In this document: positions 42,771 to 52,287 of the stretch, piece after piece | Numbering within the stretch: the stretch's first letter is position 1 | How the letters are laid out: every line of letters begins with the position of its first letter | Origin: JAIOQA01 sp035493675 | GTDB lineage: Bacteria; Myxococcota_A; Polyangia; Haliangiales; Haliangiaceae | DNA: 64,000 nt | Assembly: GCA_035493675.1 (NCBI GenBank) | Contig: DATJIA010000013.1 | Coordinates: 1-64,000 of the forward strand | Reading direction: 5' to 3' | Notes under the pieces: generated by a model | Told to the model about the DNA's origin: nothing | The model's database searches: none | The model's input: only the letters and a program-made list of their open reading frames with translations | Made by a program: the position numbers and the translations under genes

Positions 42771-43369
42771 TGCGCGCCTGGTTGATCCTGGTGGCTGCGT
42801 GCGGATCGACTTCGCCGAAGCCGAGCGCGACGCCCGCGCCCGCGTCGGATCCGTGCGTCGAGCTGCGCGCGCCGATCGAGAAGGTCGTCGCGGCCGAGCT
42901 CGCGGAGCATCCCGGCGGCGCCAAGCCGATCGCCGAGACCCAGCGCGAATTCTCGACGCGCATGATCGAGGCCTGCAAGGGCGACGCGTGGTCGCCCGAC
43001 ACGATCGCGTGCTTCGCGCACGGCACGCGCACCGAGGACTGGGACGCGTGCCCGCTCACGCCGCAACAGCTCGAGTCGTTGAAGCAACGCCTCGGCGGCG
43101 ACGACGACCCCGACGCGCCCGCGCCCGCGCCTTCGTACGACCTCTCGCCCGATCTCGGCATCGCCGCCTGCGACGACTACCTCCGCGCGATCGCGCGCGC
43201 GATGCAGTGCCCGTCGCTCGACGAGCCCGCACGCCAGCAGCTGCGCGAAGCGGTCGATCACCAGAAGCGCACCTGGCGCACGATGAAGCCCGACGACGCC
43301 GCGGCCTCGTGCAAGCTCGAGATGGAGACGCTGATCAAGGCCGCGAAGATCGCGGACTGCACGCTCTGA
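42770..43369 (+). CDS. Lipoprotein, unknown function
   Basis: A 199-residue predicted lipoprotein with leader MRAWLILVAACGST (V-A-A-C, Cys11). It has seven more cysteines and a mainly helical pattern (for example IEKVVAAELAEHPGGAKPIA and QQLREAVDHQKRTWRTMK). Its ATG overlaps the oppC stop by one base, so it is the last gene of the opp operon. No known domain was recognised. Confidence 0.8.
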   Translation: MRAWLILVAACGSTSPKPSATPAPASDPCVELRAPIEKVVAAELAEHPGGAKPIAETQREFSTRMIEACKGDAWSPDTIACFAHGTRTEDWDACPLTPQQLESLKQRLGGDDDPDAPAPAPSYDLSPDLGIAACDDYLRAIARAMQCPSLDEPARQQLREAVDHQKRTWRTMKPDDAAASCKLEMETLIKAAKIADCTL

Positions 43370-43406
43370 TCGCGCGCTCGGATCGTCGCCTGAGCGCGGT
43401 GCTCGA

Positions 43407-43710
43407 ACATCCAAACCGAAACGTCTCAAGAGGCCGGCGGCGCGGAGCCTCGTGATCGCACGAACGTCGGCGGCCGCGGCGATGTCGGCGCTCGGGAAAT
43501 GAACCTCGCCGACGGGTCGCACACGCTCCCGAGCGCTTCGCGAGGGTCTGCAACGCCGCCTGAGCTCCCGCTCACGATCGGCGCACGAGTTGAGCGCGTC
43601 GCGCGGTCGGTTGCATTGCCCGAGCGCCAACATCGGCGCGGCCGCCGACCTTCGTGCGATCACGAGGCTCCGCGCCGCCGGCCTTTTCAGATTTTTCGGG
43701 TTTGACGACC
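43407..43710. repeat. Near-palindromic non-coding element (about 300 bases)
   Basis: The gap between the opp operon and exbD is dominated by an inverted repeat. The core arms 43431-43496 and 43619-43684 match at 63 of 66 positions; weaker similarity extends outwards to about 43407 and 43710 and inwards past 43500. The three mismatches in the core all change the amino acid in the shared frame, arguing against a coding role. The plus strand ends in TTTTCAGATTTTT, so the folded form could also terminate the opp operon. No open frame here looks like a real gene. It may be a MITE-like element or a large terminator. Confidence 0.75.
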
Positions 43711-43752
43711 CGAAATCGCGAGCGCGAGGGGGGGCAGTTGCCGGCGGAGCGG

Positions 43753-44251
<499 letters not shown>

Positions 44252-44274
<23 letters not shown>

Positions 44275-44944
44275 CGTCCTCGCCTCGCGCCTTCGAGCGC
44301 TTGCTGCCCTTCTCCTCGCTGGGAGCCGGTGCGTCGGTGAGCTGCTCGAGGAACTCGTCGGTGAGGAGCTTGAGCTCCGTCGCGATCCGTCCCGCGCGCT
44401 GGTTGAAGAAGTTGAAGAGGATCACCGCCTCGACGGCGACGAAGATGCCCGCGGCGGTCGCGATCAGCGCCTCCGAGATCGGGCCCGACACCATGTCGAA
44501 CGGCACTTCCTTCTGGCCCTTGAAGCCGCCCATCGCGTTCATGATGCCGATGACGGTGCCGAACAACCCGACGAACGGCGCCGTCGCGCCGATCGTGCCG
44601 AGGATCCACAGGCGCGCGCGGAGGTCCTGGTTCACGCGCTGGCGCTCGCGATGGACGGCGGCGACGATCAGCTCCGGCTTCGCCCGACCGAGCCGCTCGT
44701 AGCCGACCAGGAAGACGTCGGCGAGCGGCGACGGCGAGCGCTCGCACGCGCTGCGCCCTTCGTCGATCGCGCCGCGCGACAGGCACCGGCCGACCGTGTC
44801 GGCCAGGGCGCGCGCGCGCGCGGTGAACTGCCACTGCGCGACCGCTCGCTCGAGCGCGACGGCCAGCGCCACCACCGACAGACCGACGATGAACCACAGG
44901 GCCACACCGCCGTTGTCGATCATGTCGAGGAGCGAACCGTTCAT
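44252..44944 (-). CDS. exbB: ExbB/TolQ/MotA-family proton channel protein
   Basis: A 230-residue MotA/TolQ/ExbB protein. Three helices are visible: near the N-terminus (GGVALWFIVGLSVVALAVAL), then GTIGATAPFVGLFGTVIGIM, the family signature, and ALIATAAGIFVAVEAVILFN. The C-terminal tail is highly charged (EEKGSKRSKARGEDD). The ATG 44944 has AAGGAAC 6-12 bases upstream and was preferred over an N-terminal extension rich in Arg. It forms a motor with ExbD; no TonB gene is adjacent. Confidence 0.93.
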
Positions 44945-44981
44945 CACGTTCCTTATGCGGCGACGAGCCGCAGACAGCCTA

Positions 44982-47945
44982 CTATGGCGCGAAGGGCGCG
45001 CGGTAGCCACCGCCGTCGAAGTCGACGAAGACAGGAGCGGTCAGCGCCGTCGCCGGGACGCCGTGCCCACGCAGCGCGGCATCGACCGCCTGCGCATCAC
45101 TTCCGTCGACGAGGACCGGCAGCGACGCATCGTCGATCACGTCGTCGAAGAGGATCGGGAAGATCGCCTTGTTGCCGCGCGCGCGGAAGACCAACCACGC
45201 GTCGCGACCGGTCGCGCCCGCGCGGGTGACGATGTCGGATGACGCGAGCGTCACCGTCACGGTCGCCTCCCAGCGGAACACGCCTCCGCCCAGCGCGACC
45301 TTGTCGATCACCATCGGCAGCGCCTGCAGATCCGCGCGCGCGCACGGATCCTTGGCGTCGAGCGCGGTCGGATCCTTCGTCGTCCAGCAGCGCAGCGGGA
45401 CCAGCGGCGCCGCCATCGGCGTGTCCGGCGTCGCGTTGGCGAAGACCTCGAGCGTGTCGAGCTCCGCCCAATCGGGCGACTGGATCGTCACGGTCAAGGT
45501 CACGCCCTGCGCGCCGTCGATCGTCGCGCCGATCGCGGGCTGACCCGCGCTGGTCACCGCGATCATCGGCGCGTCCGAGAGCACCACGTCGCGGTTGCGC
45601 GCGCCGGTCAACGTCATCATGACGTCGTCGACCGCGGTGCCCGACGCGAGCGCGGCGCCGCCGTCGTCCGAAACTCGGACGAACGTGCGCGGCATGCCCA
45701 TCGTGTCGCTGATCTGCGTGTGCGAGTCGCTGTTGCCGGTCGGCGTCACGATGAAGCCCATCGACAGGAAGTTGAACCAGTCGCGCAGCGTGCGATCGAG
45801 CTTCGTGATCTCGCGCTGGCCGTCGCCGTCGGTGTCGCCCATCTGGAAGCCGTTCCACACCTCGAGCGTGTTGAACGCGTCGCTCCACAGCGACTCGTCG
45901 GGCAGGCGCAGCATCTCGTTCGGCACCGGCGCGTTCGCGAAGTCGCCGAAGATCGTGCGCTGCGTGTAGTCGAACTTCAGATCGGCGCGATCGAAGAACT
46001 CCTGGAAGTTGCCGACGCCGGGCGTGCCGCGCGGGTGGTTGATCTGCACGCACTTCGCGCCGTGCGCGCGCGCGCCGTCGAAGATCTGCTTCGGCACCAT
46101 CGCGAAGCCGCCGGTGCCCTGCCCCCAGTCGACCGCGCCGTGGTTCGGCGACAGGGGATCGACGTCGACCGGGTACGCCATGAAGTGGCCGTACGCGAAC
46201 GGCGTGATCTCCTCGCCGGGGATCACGCGCAGGAGATCGTCGGCGCCGAGGTCCTTCACGATCGGCTCGAGGTCCGAGACGTAGTCGTGATCGGTGACCG
46301 CGAACATCTCGATGCCGGCGGCGATCGCCGACTTCACGCGCTCGTCGGACGGCGTGATCGCGTCGGGCGAGCCGACCTGGTGCACGTGCCACTCGGTCGA
46401 CAGGTAACCGGTCGTGTCGAGCTCGCGCCGCAGACGGAACGACAGCGTCTGATCGTGATCCGCCGTGACCTTCACCGACGCGACCGACCACTCGGTCCCG
46501 CGCGTCGCGTACACGCGATACGTCTGCCCCGCCGGCACGACGAGCGGCGCATCGGCGGTGGTGCCGAGCGAGAACTCGCTGGTCACGATCCCGGGCAAGC
46601 GATCCTTGTCGGGCCACACGCGCTTGTCGGGGAACGCGGCGTGCGGGCCGAGCACGAGGATGCGCGCCGGGATCGGCGTATCGGTCGCATCGTCGACGAC
46701 GGAGAAGTCGAGCGTCACGGGCGTGGGGATCGTGAGGTTGACGCCGGTGCCCGCGGGCACGGCTTGCGAACGTCCGACATCCTTGACCTCGGCGCGCAGG
46801 AGAAGGTTGCCCGTCGCGGGCACCTTGCCGGCGAAGTGCCCGGTCGCGTCGGCGTCGAAGTAGCTGATGATCGTATCGGTGTCCTCGATCTGCCCGTTGC
46901 CGTCGACGTCGGCGAACACGCCGACGCGCGCGCCCACCGGCGCGGTGCCGCCGACGTCGCGCGAGTCATCGGCGCCGCGGAACGCGAGGTCGACGTCGCC
47001 GGCGTCGCGCCCGATCACGACGTCCATGTGCTCGGTCTGGCCCTTGCCCGGATCCAAGACGAGGTAGCGGTTGTTGCGATCGATCAGATCGATCAGCGAA
47101 TCGGCGCCGAACAAGACGATCGAGACGCCGGCGACCGCGAACTGCGCGTTCTGCGCGGCCATCGCGTGGCGCGGCACCAGGCCGTACGCGACGCCCGGCC
47201 CCTGATAGACCGTGTAGTCGATCGGCGACTTCGCGCTGAGCGACGACAGCGCGTCGATGCCGAGCTCCTCGAAGCCGCGGCCGTTGCCCCACACGTTGAT
47301 CACGCCGCCGGTGTCGGCCAGCGATCCCATCGGGCCCTGCGCCTTGTCCTGCGTGCCGTTGAAGATCGTCCAGTAGACCTCGAGCGTCGTCGCGCCGGGT
47401 TCGAGGATGTACGTCGTCGCGCACTCGAGCCGGTCGTCGACGTCGGGATCGACGTCGTTGTCGACGGGGATCGCGGGGATGCCCTTCAGATCGATGAAGT
47501 CATCCGCGACGGTGGTGCCGCGCGCGCGAACGACCGCGGCGCCGCCTTCGCTGCCGTCGCGCACGACCTCGAGCGACTGGTGATCGCAGGTGCGGCCGAG
47601 CTTGTAGACGAGGCCGAGCTCGCCGAAATGATCCGGCGTCGTCTGCACGCCGCTCGCATCGACGAACGCCGCGTCGATCAGGTTGCCGCCGGGAGGCACG
47701 ACGCCGATCGCGCGGCCGGGCGCCTGGATGATCCAGTGCGCCTTCTCGTTGCCGATGATCGTGTCGCCGACCAAGCCCTGCGCGGCGGGCCCGCTCAGCA
47801 GATCCTTCGCTTCGGTGATCGGTCGCGCGAACGCGCCGGTCGCGCCGCCGGTCGGCGGCAAGGGCGGCAGGTAGTCGTCGAGCGAAGGCGAATGGTCTCC
47901 ACCGCACGCGGCGATGAAGACCGCGAGCACGAGCGGTCCCCTCAT
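44982..47945 (-). CDS. PHP-type metallohydrolase lipoprotein (CehA/McbA-like)
   Basis: A 987-residue exported protein. MRGPLVLAVFIAACGGDHSP has an I-A-A-C lipobox (Cys14). The N-terminal half is beta-rich, with Ig-like and calcium-like patterns (FADVDGNGQIEDTDT). The C-terminal half holds a PHP-family domain: STEWHVHQVGSPDA supplies an HxH motif, AVTDHDYVSDLEPI supplies DHD, and later NHPRG and GNSDSH supply further metal-ligand candidates. The substrate is unknown; the CehA/McbA group includes carbaryl and phosphoester hydrolases. It is upstream of exbB on the same strand, but the 37-base gap between them contains the exbB ribosome site, so coupling is uncertain. Confidence 0.8.
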   Translation of the reverse strand: MRGPLVLAVFIAACGGDHSPSLDDYLPPLPPTGGATGAFARPITEAKDLLSGPAAQGLVGDTIIGNEKAHWIIQAPGRAIGVVPPGGNLIDAAFVDASGVQTTPDHFGELGLVYKLGRTCDHQSLEVVRDGSEGGAAVVRARGTTVADDFIDLKGIPAIPVDNDVDPDVDDRLECATTYILEPGATTLEVYWTIFNGTQDKAQGPMGSLADTGGVINVWGNGRGFEELGIDALSSLSAKSPIDYTVYQGPGVAYGLVPRHAMAAQNAQFAVAGVSIVLFGADSLIDLIDRNNRYLVLDPGKGQTEHMDVVIGRDAGDVDLAFRGADDSRDVGGTAPVGARVGVFADVDGNGQIEDTDTIISYFDADATGHFAGKVPATGNLLLRAEVKDVGRSQAVPAGTGVNLTIPTPVTLDFSVVDDATDTPIPARILVLGPHAAFPDKRVWPDKDRLPGIVTSEFSLGTTADAPLVVPAGQTYRVYATRGTEWSVASVKVTADHDQTLSFRLRRELDTTGYLSTEWHVHQVGSPDAITPSDERVKSAIAAGIEMFAVTDHDYVSDLEPIVKDLGADDLLRVIPGEEITPFAYGHFMAYPVDVDPLSPNHGAVDWGQGTGGFAMVPKQIFDGARAHGAKCVQINHPRGTPGVGNFQEFFDRADLKFDYTQRTIFGDFANAPVPNEMLRLPDESLWSDAFNTLEVWNGFQMGDTDGDGQREITKLDRTLRDWFNFLSMGFIVTPTGNSDSHTQISDTMGMPRTFVRVSDDGGAALASGTAVDDVMMTLTGARNRDVVLSDAPMIAVTSAGQPAIGATIDGAQGVTLTVTIQSPDWAELDTLEVFANATPDTPMAAPLVPLRCWTTKDPTALDAKDPCARADLQALPMVIDKVALGGGVFRWEATVTVTLASSDIVTRAGATGRDAWLVFRARGNKAIFPILFDDVIDDASLPVLVDGSDAQAVDAALRGHGVPATALTAPVFVDFDGGGYRAPFAP

Positions 47946-48046
47946 GGCGGCGCATCGTATCCGACTTGCGACGAGATCGTCACCAAGGGTCGGACCGCGG
48001 CGCCCTTACCACGGGCGTATGGCACACATGCCCGGGAAATTCCTCT

Positions 48047-48110
48047 CACGCATGAGCTAAGTATTTTTGATTATAGTTATTTCTAATCGGTATTCACCTT
48101 GCATAGTTGT
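48047..48110 (+). promoter_or_regulatory. AT-rich promoter-like region before the response regulator
   Basis: This stretch is unusually AT-rich for the window, with TTGATT at 48067-48072 and TATTCA at 48091-48096 (18-base spacing) as possible -35 and -10 elements for the gene starting at 48118. The assignment is by composition and spacing only. Confidence 0.35.
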
Positions 48111-48117
48111 CTGACCG

Positions 48118-48624
48118 GTGCGCTGCCTGATCATCGACGACGACGACTCGCCACGCGTTCTCATGGAACGTCTGGTCGCCCGCGCGGGTCACCGCGTCAC
48201 TGGTTGCTCGTCGCCGATGGCGGGTCTGCAGGCGGCCACGATGTCCCCGTACGACATCGCGATCGTCGACATGGAGATGCCGGGGATGGACGGCGCCGCG
48301 CTGATCGGCGAGCTGCGCCGCGTGATGCCCGAGATCCGCGTGCTGGTCGTCTCGGGCTACGGCGATCGCAACCACGTCATGGCCGCGATCGAAGCCGGCG
48401 CGGATGGCTACATCCTCAAGGACGAGCTCTCGGAGTCGCTCGCCGATTCGCTCCAGGAGGTGCGCGCGGGTCACACGCCGCTCTCCCCTCGCGTCGCGCG
48501 CCTCATGCTCGCGCGCCTGCGCCAGACGATGAACACGAAGTCGGTCGGCACCGGCTCGCACCCCGCGATCAAGGATCCGACCCGCGAGACGCAGCCGCTC
48601 GGAAAGATCAAGAAGCCGGATTGA
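48118..48624 (+). CDS. Response regulator receiver protein without output domain
   Basis: A 168-residue protein. The receiver domain (1-120) has the acidic pair D8-D9, phosphoacceptor Asp51 in IAIVDMEMPGMDG, the Ser in LVVSGYGD, and Lys in YILKDEL. After the receiver the sequence is as in NarL proteins up to TPLSPRVARLMLARL, but the usual LuxR-type helix-turn-helix is missing and a short polar tail follows. It probably signals through protein contacts. GTG start 48118. Its stop is 17 bases before yggX. Confidence 0.85.
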   Translation: MRCLIIDDDDSPRVLMERLVARAGHRVTGCSSPMAGLQAATMSPYDIAIVDMEMPGMDGAALIGELRRVMPEIRVLVVSGYGDRNHVMAAIEAGADGYILKDELSESLADSLQEVRAGHTPLSPRVARLMLARLRQTMNTKSVGTGSHPAIKDPTRETQPLGKIKKPD

Positions 48625-48640
48625 TGCTACAAGCGGGCAA

Positions 48641-48919
48641 ATGTCTCGCATGGTGAAGTGCGCCAAGCTCGGCGCGACGCTGCCCGGCCTCCCGTACAAG
48701 CCGTTCCAGGACGCGCTCGGGCAGAAGATCTACGACAACATCTCGGCCGACGCGTGGTCGCAGTGGGTCGAGCACTCGAAGAAGCTCGTCAACGAGTACC
48801 GCCTCGACCTGACGCAGAAGCGCTCGCACGAGGTCTTGAAGGAGCAGTGCGAGCTGTTCCTCTTCGGTGAGGCGGGCGCGGCGATCGAGCCGCCCGACTA
48901 CGTCCCCGAGAAGAAGTGA
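48641..48919 (+). CDS. yggX: YggX-type Fe(2+) trafficking / oxidative damage protection protein
   Basis: A 92-residue protein matching the YggX family length and pattern: VKCAKLGATLPGLPYKPF near the N-terminus with the conserved Cys7, then IYDNISADAWSQWVEHSKKL and a C-terminal FLFGEAGAAIEPPDYVPEKK. Family members are involved in iron-sulfur protection. It has a short ORF in a second frame in the same place, which is not used. Its TGA overlaps the GTG start of the next gene. Confidence 0.93.
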   Translation: MSRMVKCAKLGATLPGLPYKPFQDALGQKIYDNISADAWSQWVEHSKKLVNEYRLDLTQKRSHEVLKEQCELFLFGEAGAAIEPPDYVPEKK

Positions 48920-49992
48920 ACCGCGACGACGTCGCGCTGTTCCGCCGGGTGCCGGCGCTCGCGCGCGCGGTGCCGTGGGTCCGCCTGGGCGCGTGGCCGA
49001 CGCCGGTCGAGCCGTTGCCCGCGATCGGACGCGACGTCTGGGTGAAGCGAGAGGATCGATCGTCGCCGATCTACGGCGGCAACAAGGTGCGCACGCTCGA
49101 GGCGGTGCTCGGCCGCGCCCAGGCCGCCGGCGCGCGCACGATCTGGGCGACCGGCGCGTACGGATCGAACCACGCGGTCGCGACCGTGATGCACGCGGAG
49201 CGCGCGGGCATGGACGCGGGCGTGATCATGTTCCCGCAGCCCGCGAGCGAGGCCGCGCGCGCGAACCTCGGCGCGATGATCGCGCGCGGCGCGGCGCTCG
49301 TGCGGATCGCGAACGTCGCGATGTTGCCGTTCGCGATGCGTCGCGTGCGCCGTGACGATGCGTGGGTGATGCCGCCCGGCGGCGCGACGCCGGAAGGCGC
49401 GATGGGCGCGTTGTCGGCGGCGTTCGAGCTCGCGACCCAGATCGAAGATCGGATCGTTCCGGCGCCGAGCCGGATCGTGCTCGCGGTCGGCTCGACGTGC
49501 ACGACCGCGGGCCTCCTCGCCGGCGTGCACCTCGCCGCGTCGCTCGGCATCGGCTTCGATCGCGCGCGCCTGCCCGCGATCAGCGCGGTGCGGGTGACGC
49601 CGTGGCCCGTCACCGATCCGTGGCGCGTCGCTTCGCTCGCCGCGAAGACGCTCGCGCTCGCCGACGAGCTGCGGGGCGATCGCACCGGCGTCGGGCTGCG
49701 CGGCTTGCGCGCGTCGCTCACCGTCGAGGGCGCGTACTTCGGCGGCGGCTATGGACGCGCGACCGCGCGCGGCCTGCGCGCCGCGGCGCGCTTCGCCGAG
49801 CACGGCGGTCCTCCGCTCGACGCGGTCTACTCGGCGAAGGCCGGCGCCGCGCTGCTCGATCTCGCGCCGCGCACCGACGGGCCCGTCTTGTTCTGGGCGA
49901 CGAAGTCGTCCGCGACGCTGCCGTCGCCGAGCGAGGCCCAGCTCGCGCAGGTCGATCCGGTCCTGCGAACCTGGTTATCGACCAAACGCTGA
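48916..49992 (+). CDS. PLP-dependent ACC deaminase/D-cysteine desulfhydrase family
   Basis: A 358-residue fold-type II PLP enzyme. The PLP-binding Lys is in YGGNKVRTLE, with a Gly-rich region GAYGSNHAVA and LAVGSTCTTAGLLAG for phosphate binding. Family members deaminate 1-aminocyclopropane-1-carboxylate or desulfhydrate D-cysteine; the substrate cannot be fixed here. GTG start overlaps the stop of yggX (GTGA), so the two are translationally coupled. Its length is near the family norm of about 340. Confidence 0.88.
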   Translation: MNRDDVALFRRVPALARAVPWVRLGAWPTPVEPLPAIGRDVWVKREDRSSPIYGGNKVRTLEAVLGRAQAAGARTIWATGAYGSNHAVATVMHAERAGMDAGVIMFPQPASEAARANLGAMIARGAALVRIANVAMLPFAMRRVRRDDAWVMPPGGATPEGAMGALSAAFELATQIEDRIVPAPSRIVLAVGSTCTTAGLLAGVHLAASLGIGFDRARLPAISAVRVTPWPVTDPWRVASLAAKTLALADELRGDRTGVGLRGLRASLTVEGAYFGGGYGRATARGLRAAARFAEHGGPPLDAVYSAKAGAALLDLAPRTDGPVLFWATKSSATLPSPSEAQLAQVDPVLRTWLSTKR

Positions 49993-50018
49993 AGCGGCCT
50001 TCGTTGTAGGGTGCGCGC

Positions 50019-50405
50019 ATGCGATACGACTTCCTCAGCACCGAGTGGTTCGATCAGGTGGACGCGCTGATCGCGGCGGCGGGCGACCTGAAGATTCCCG
50101 CGCCGATGAAGGCCGCGGAGATCAACGTCACCGTCGTCGCGCCGGCCGGCGACGTCCAGCTGTTCATGAAGGACGGCCTGTTCACGCGCGGTCACCAGCC
50201 GAGCGCGTCGACGTCGATCAAGCTCCAGGCGGAGCTCGCGCGGAAGATCTTCGTCGACGCCGACGCCGCCGCGGGCGTGCAGGCGTTCCTCACCGGCGAG
50301 ATCCAGGTCGAAGGCGACCTCGCGAAGCTGGTCGCGATGCAGACGACCGAGCCCTCCGATCAGCAGAAGGCGCTGTCGAAGCGCATCGCCGAGATCACGA
50401 AGTAG
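50019..50405 (+). CDS. SCP2-like sterol/lipid-carrier-domain protein
   Basis: A 128-residue single-domain protein. The pattern TSIKLQAELARKIFVDADAA followed by GVQAFLTGEIQVEGDLAKLV resembles the SCP2 sterol-carrier fold, whose canonical form has F-x-x-G-K-x-K-V-x-G. A lipid ligand is likely by family but not demonstrated. It stands 26 bases after the PLP enzyme gene and faces the anti-sigma-like gene on the other strand, 3 bases away. Confidence 0.8.
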   Translation: MRYDFLSTEWFDQVDALIAAAGDLKIPAPMKAAEINVTVVAPAGDVQLFMKDGLFTRGHQPSASTSIKLQAELARKIFVDADAAAGVQAFLTGEIQVEGDLAKLVAMQTTEPSDQQKALSKRIAEITK

Positions 50406-50408
50406 CGC

Positions 50409-51578
50409 TCACTGAGCGGACGGCGCTTCGAGGTCCGGCTCGTAGGAGTTGCGCGCGCGAGACTTGTACTGCTCGTTCGCCTTCTTGCGCTTCTCCTGAT
50501 CGATGTACTGCTTGCAGCTGCGCACGCTGCGATCGTTCTCGATGTGCGCGGCGTAGTACTCGGGCGCGCGCGCGGCGATCTCGCTGCCGATGCGCCCGGC
50601 TTCGGTGCAGTTGCCCGCCTTCACCAGCGAGACGAGCCGCTGGTGCTGGACCTGCGCCCACTCGGTGAGCTTCGCGTCCTGCGTGCGATCGTAGGTGCCG
50701 CCGGTCGGCTGCGGCGCGGTGCGCGGCGCGGCCGGGATGTTGTTCTGCGCGAGATCATCACCTGATTCAGCGTAGCCGGGCGCGCTGCTGCCCGAGCCCA
50801 CGCCCTGGCCGCCGCCCGCACCGCCGCCGCCGCCGGTGCTCGCGGCGCCGCTGAAGAAGCCGTTCTGATCGTCGAGCGACTTCGGCTTGCGATCCGGCGT
50901 CGTCACCTCGATGGAGCCGGTGCCCTTCTTCGCCGGGACCTTGTTGTTCGCGGTCGCGGACGCGCCCGCGTGGTGCTGCGCGACGTTCTTGTCGGCCACC
51001 TCGCCGTCGATCGCCACCTGCTGCGCGGGTTGATCCTTCTCGGCTTGGCGCTCGTGCTCGTCGAGGTTGACCTGATAGCTCTCGGTGCTCGCGGGATCCG
51101 CCTTCTTCTCGAGCCGCGCGACTCCTTCGTCGGGTTGCGCGGGCGGCGCCGCTGCCGGCGCGTGGTCGGTGGCGACCGGACGCTCCTCGCTCGTGACCTT
51201 GCCCGTCTTGTAGAGCACGGCCGCGCTGCCGCCGACCAACACGAGCGCGAGCGCACCGGCGAGCGCCGGATGTCGCGCGATCGGCGTGAACAAGCCTTGC
51301 AGCCACGCGAGCACGCCGCCGCCTGCTTCCTTGCGCCGCGGCGCGCGGCGCGCGGCCTCCTGCAGGAGCAACGTCGAGATCGCGGGCGCCGGATCGGTCT
51401 GCGGCATGCGCGCGAGATCCGCGCGCACGCGGGTCCGCGTCTCGGTCAACGCCTCCATCGCCGCCCGGTCGCCCGGGTGCGAGGCCAGGTGCGACTCGAG
51501 GCGGGCCTGATCGGCCTCGTCGAGCTCACCGTAGACGGCTCCGATCAGGAGCGCGTCGATGTCCTGGCGATCGCCCAT
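50409..51578 (-). CDS. Anti-sigma-factor-like membrane protein
   Basis: A 389-residue protein. Its N-terminal part (LIGAVYGELDEADQARLESH) resembles the anti-sigma zinc-finger region of zf-HC2 proteins, but the Cys ligands are absent (HLASHPGDRAA instead of HxxxCxxC). A transmembrane helix (about residues 105-125, HPALAGALALVLVGGSAAVL) is followed by a long Ala/Gly/Pro-rich linker and a helical C-terminus with SARNSYEPDLEAP-like end. ATG 51578 was chosen with AAGGACAC upstream. No sigma gene is immediately adjacent, so its partner is unknown. The gap 51579-51772 holds no gene. Confidence 0.7.
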   Translation of the reverse strand: MGDRQDIDALLIGAVYGELDEADQARLESHLASHPGDRAAMEALTETRTRVRADLARMPQTDPAPAISTLLLQEAARRAPRRKEAGGGVLAWLQGLFTPIARHPALAGALALVLVGGSAAVLYKTGKVTSEERPVATDHAPAAAPPAQPDEGVARLEKKADPASTESYQVNLDEHERQAEKDQPAQQVAIDGEVADKNVAQHHAGASATANNKVPAKKGTGSIEVTTPDRKPKSLDDQNGFFSGAASTGGGGGAGGGQGVGSGSSAPGYAESGDDLAQNNIPAAPRTAPQPTGGTYDRTQDAKLTEWAQVQHQRLVSLVKAGNCTEAGRIGSEIAARAPEYYAAHIENDRSVRSCKQYIDQEKRKKANEQYKSRARNSYEPDLEAPSAQ

Positions 51579-51772
51579 TTCTCGTGTCCTTATACTACGT
51601 CCCATTTCGTGTACTGACTAAGGACCGTCACTGGCAAGACTCTTGCCCGGTGTCAGCCGGATGACTGAGCGGCCCTGATGAGCTTGTACACGGATGGGAG
51701 GCGCGGGCGATCTACGGGATCCGTCGGTTCACGCTCCTTTCGCAGCCTGGGCGAGCAAATCTCGCAGGTTAG

Positions 51773-52159
51773 TCAGTCCTTGGAGGGTGCGCAGCTCCAC
51801 GAGACGTCGTCGATGGCCCAGCCATCGTCGCCGCAACGCGAGGCGTCTGCTTGGGTCGTCTTCACCTCGGTCGCGGCGAGGTTGAACGACGCGCCCTCCT
51901 GCTTCCGCGAACGGTGCTTCGTGTCGGGCGCGCAGGTCACCGACCACGTCACGCTGCACTCGACGTTGATCGAGCACGCGTTGGTGATCGTGAAGTCGAC
52001 GGTGGTGTCGCCGCTGTCCTTCTGATCGAAGCTCGCGCACTCGGCGACCGAGCTCTTGTTCTTCTTCACGTGCTTGCCGTCGGCGATCGCCGTCGACGAA
52101 AGGAGCGACATCAGCGCGAGGGCACACCCTGCCCAGCGCGCACCGTTTTCGGAACGCAT
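51773..52159 (-). CDS. Small secreted cysteine-rich protein
   Basis: A 128-residue protein with signal peptide MRSENGARWAGCALALMSLL and a cleavage site near AIADG. The mature part has six cysteines (AECAS, NACSI, ECSVT, TCAPD, RCGDD, SCAPS), probably disulfide-bonded, with a beta-rich pattern (TTVDFTITNACSINVE). GGAGGT precedes the ATG by 5 bases. It is upstream of the anti-sigma-like gene on the same strand with 194 bases between them. Confidence 0.75.
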   Translation of the reverse strand: MRSENGARWAGCALALMSLLSSTAIADGKHVKKNKSSVAECASFDQKDSGDTTVDFTITNACSINVECSVTWSVTCAPDTKHRSRKQEGASFNLAATEVKTTQADASRCGDDGWAIDDVSWSCAPSKD

Positions 52160-52287
52160 GCAGACCTCCGGCGCGGCGGCGGGCGCGCTCGCTCTCGCAT
52201 GCGCGCTGCACGATCCGCTTCTGGAATCTCGGACAACGCGATCGTGCGCCGGTTTCAATTTTCGTAGCCGCGTGTGACCCTCCGCGC

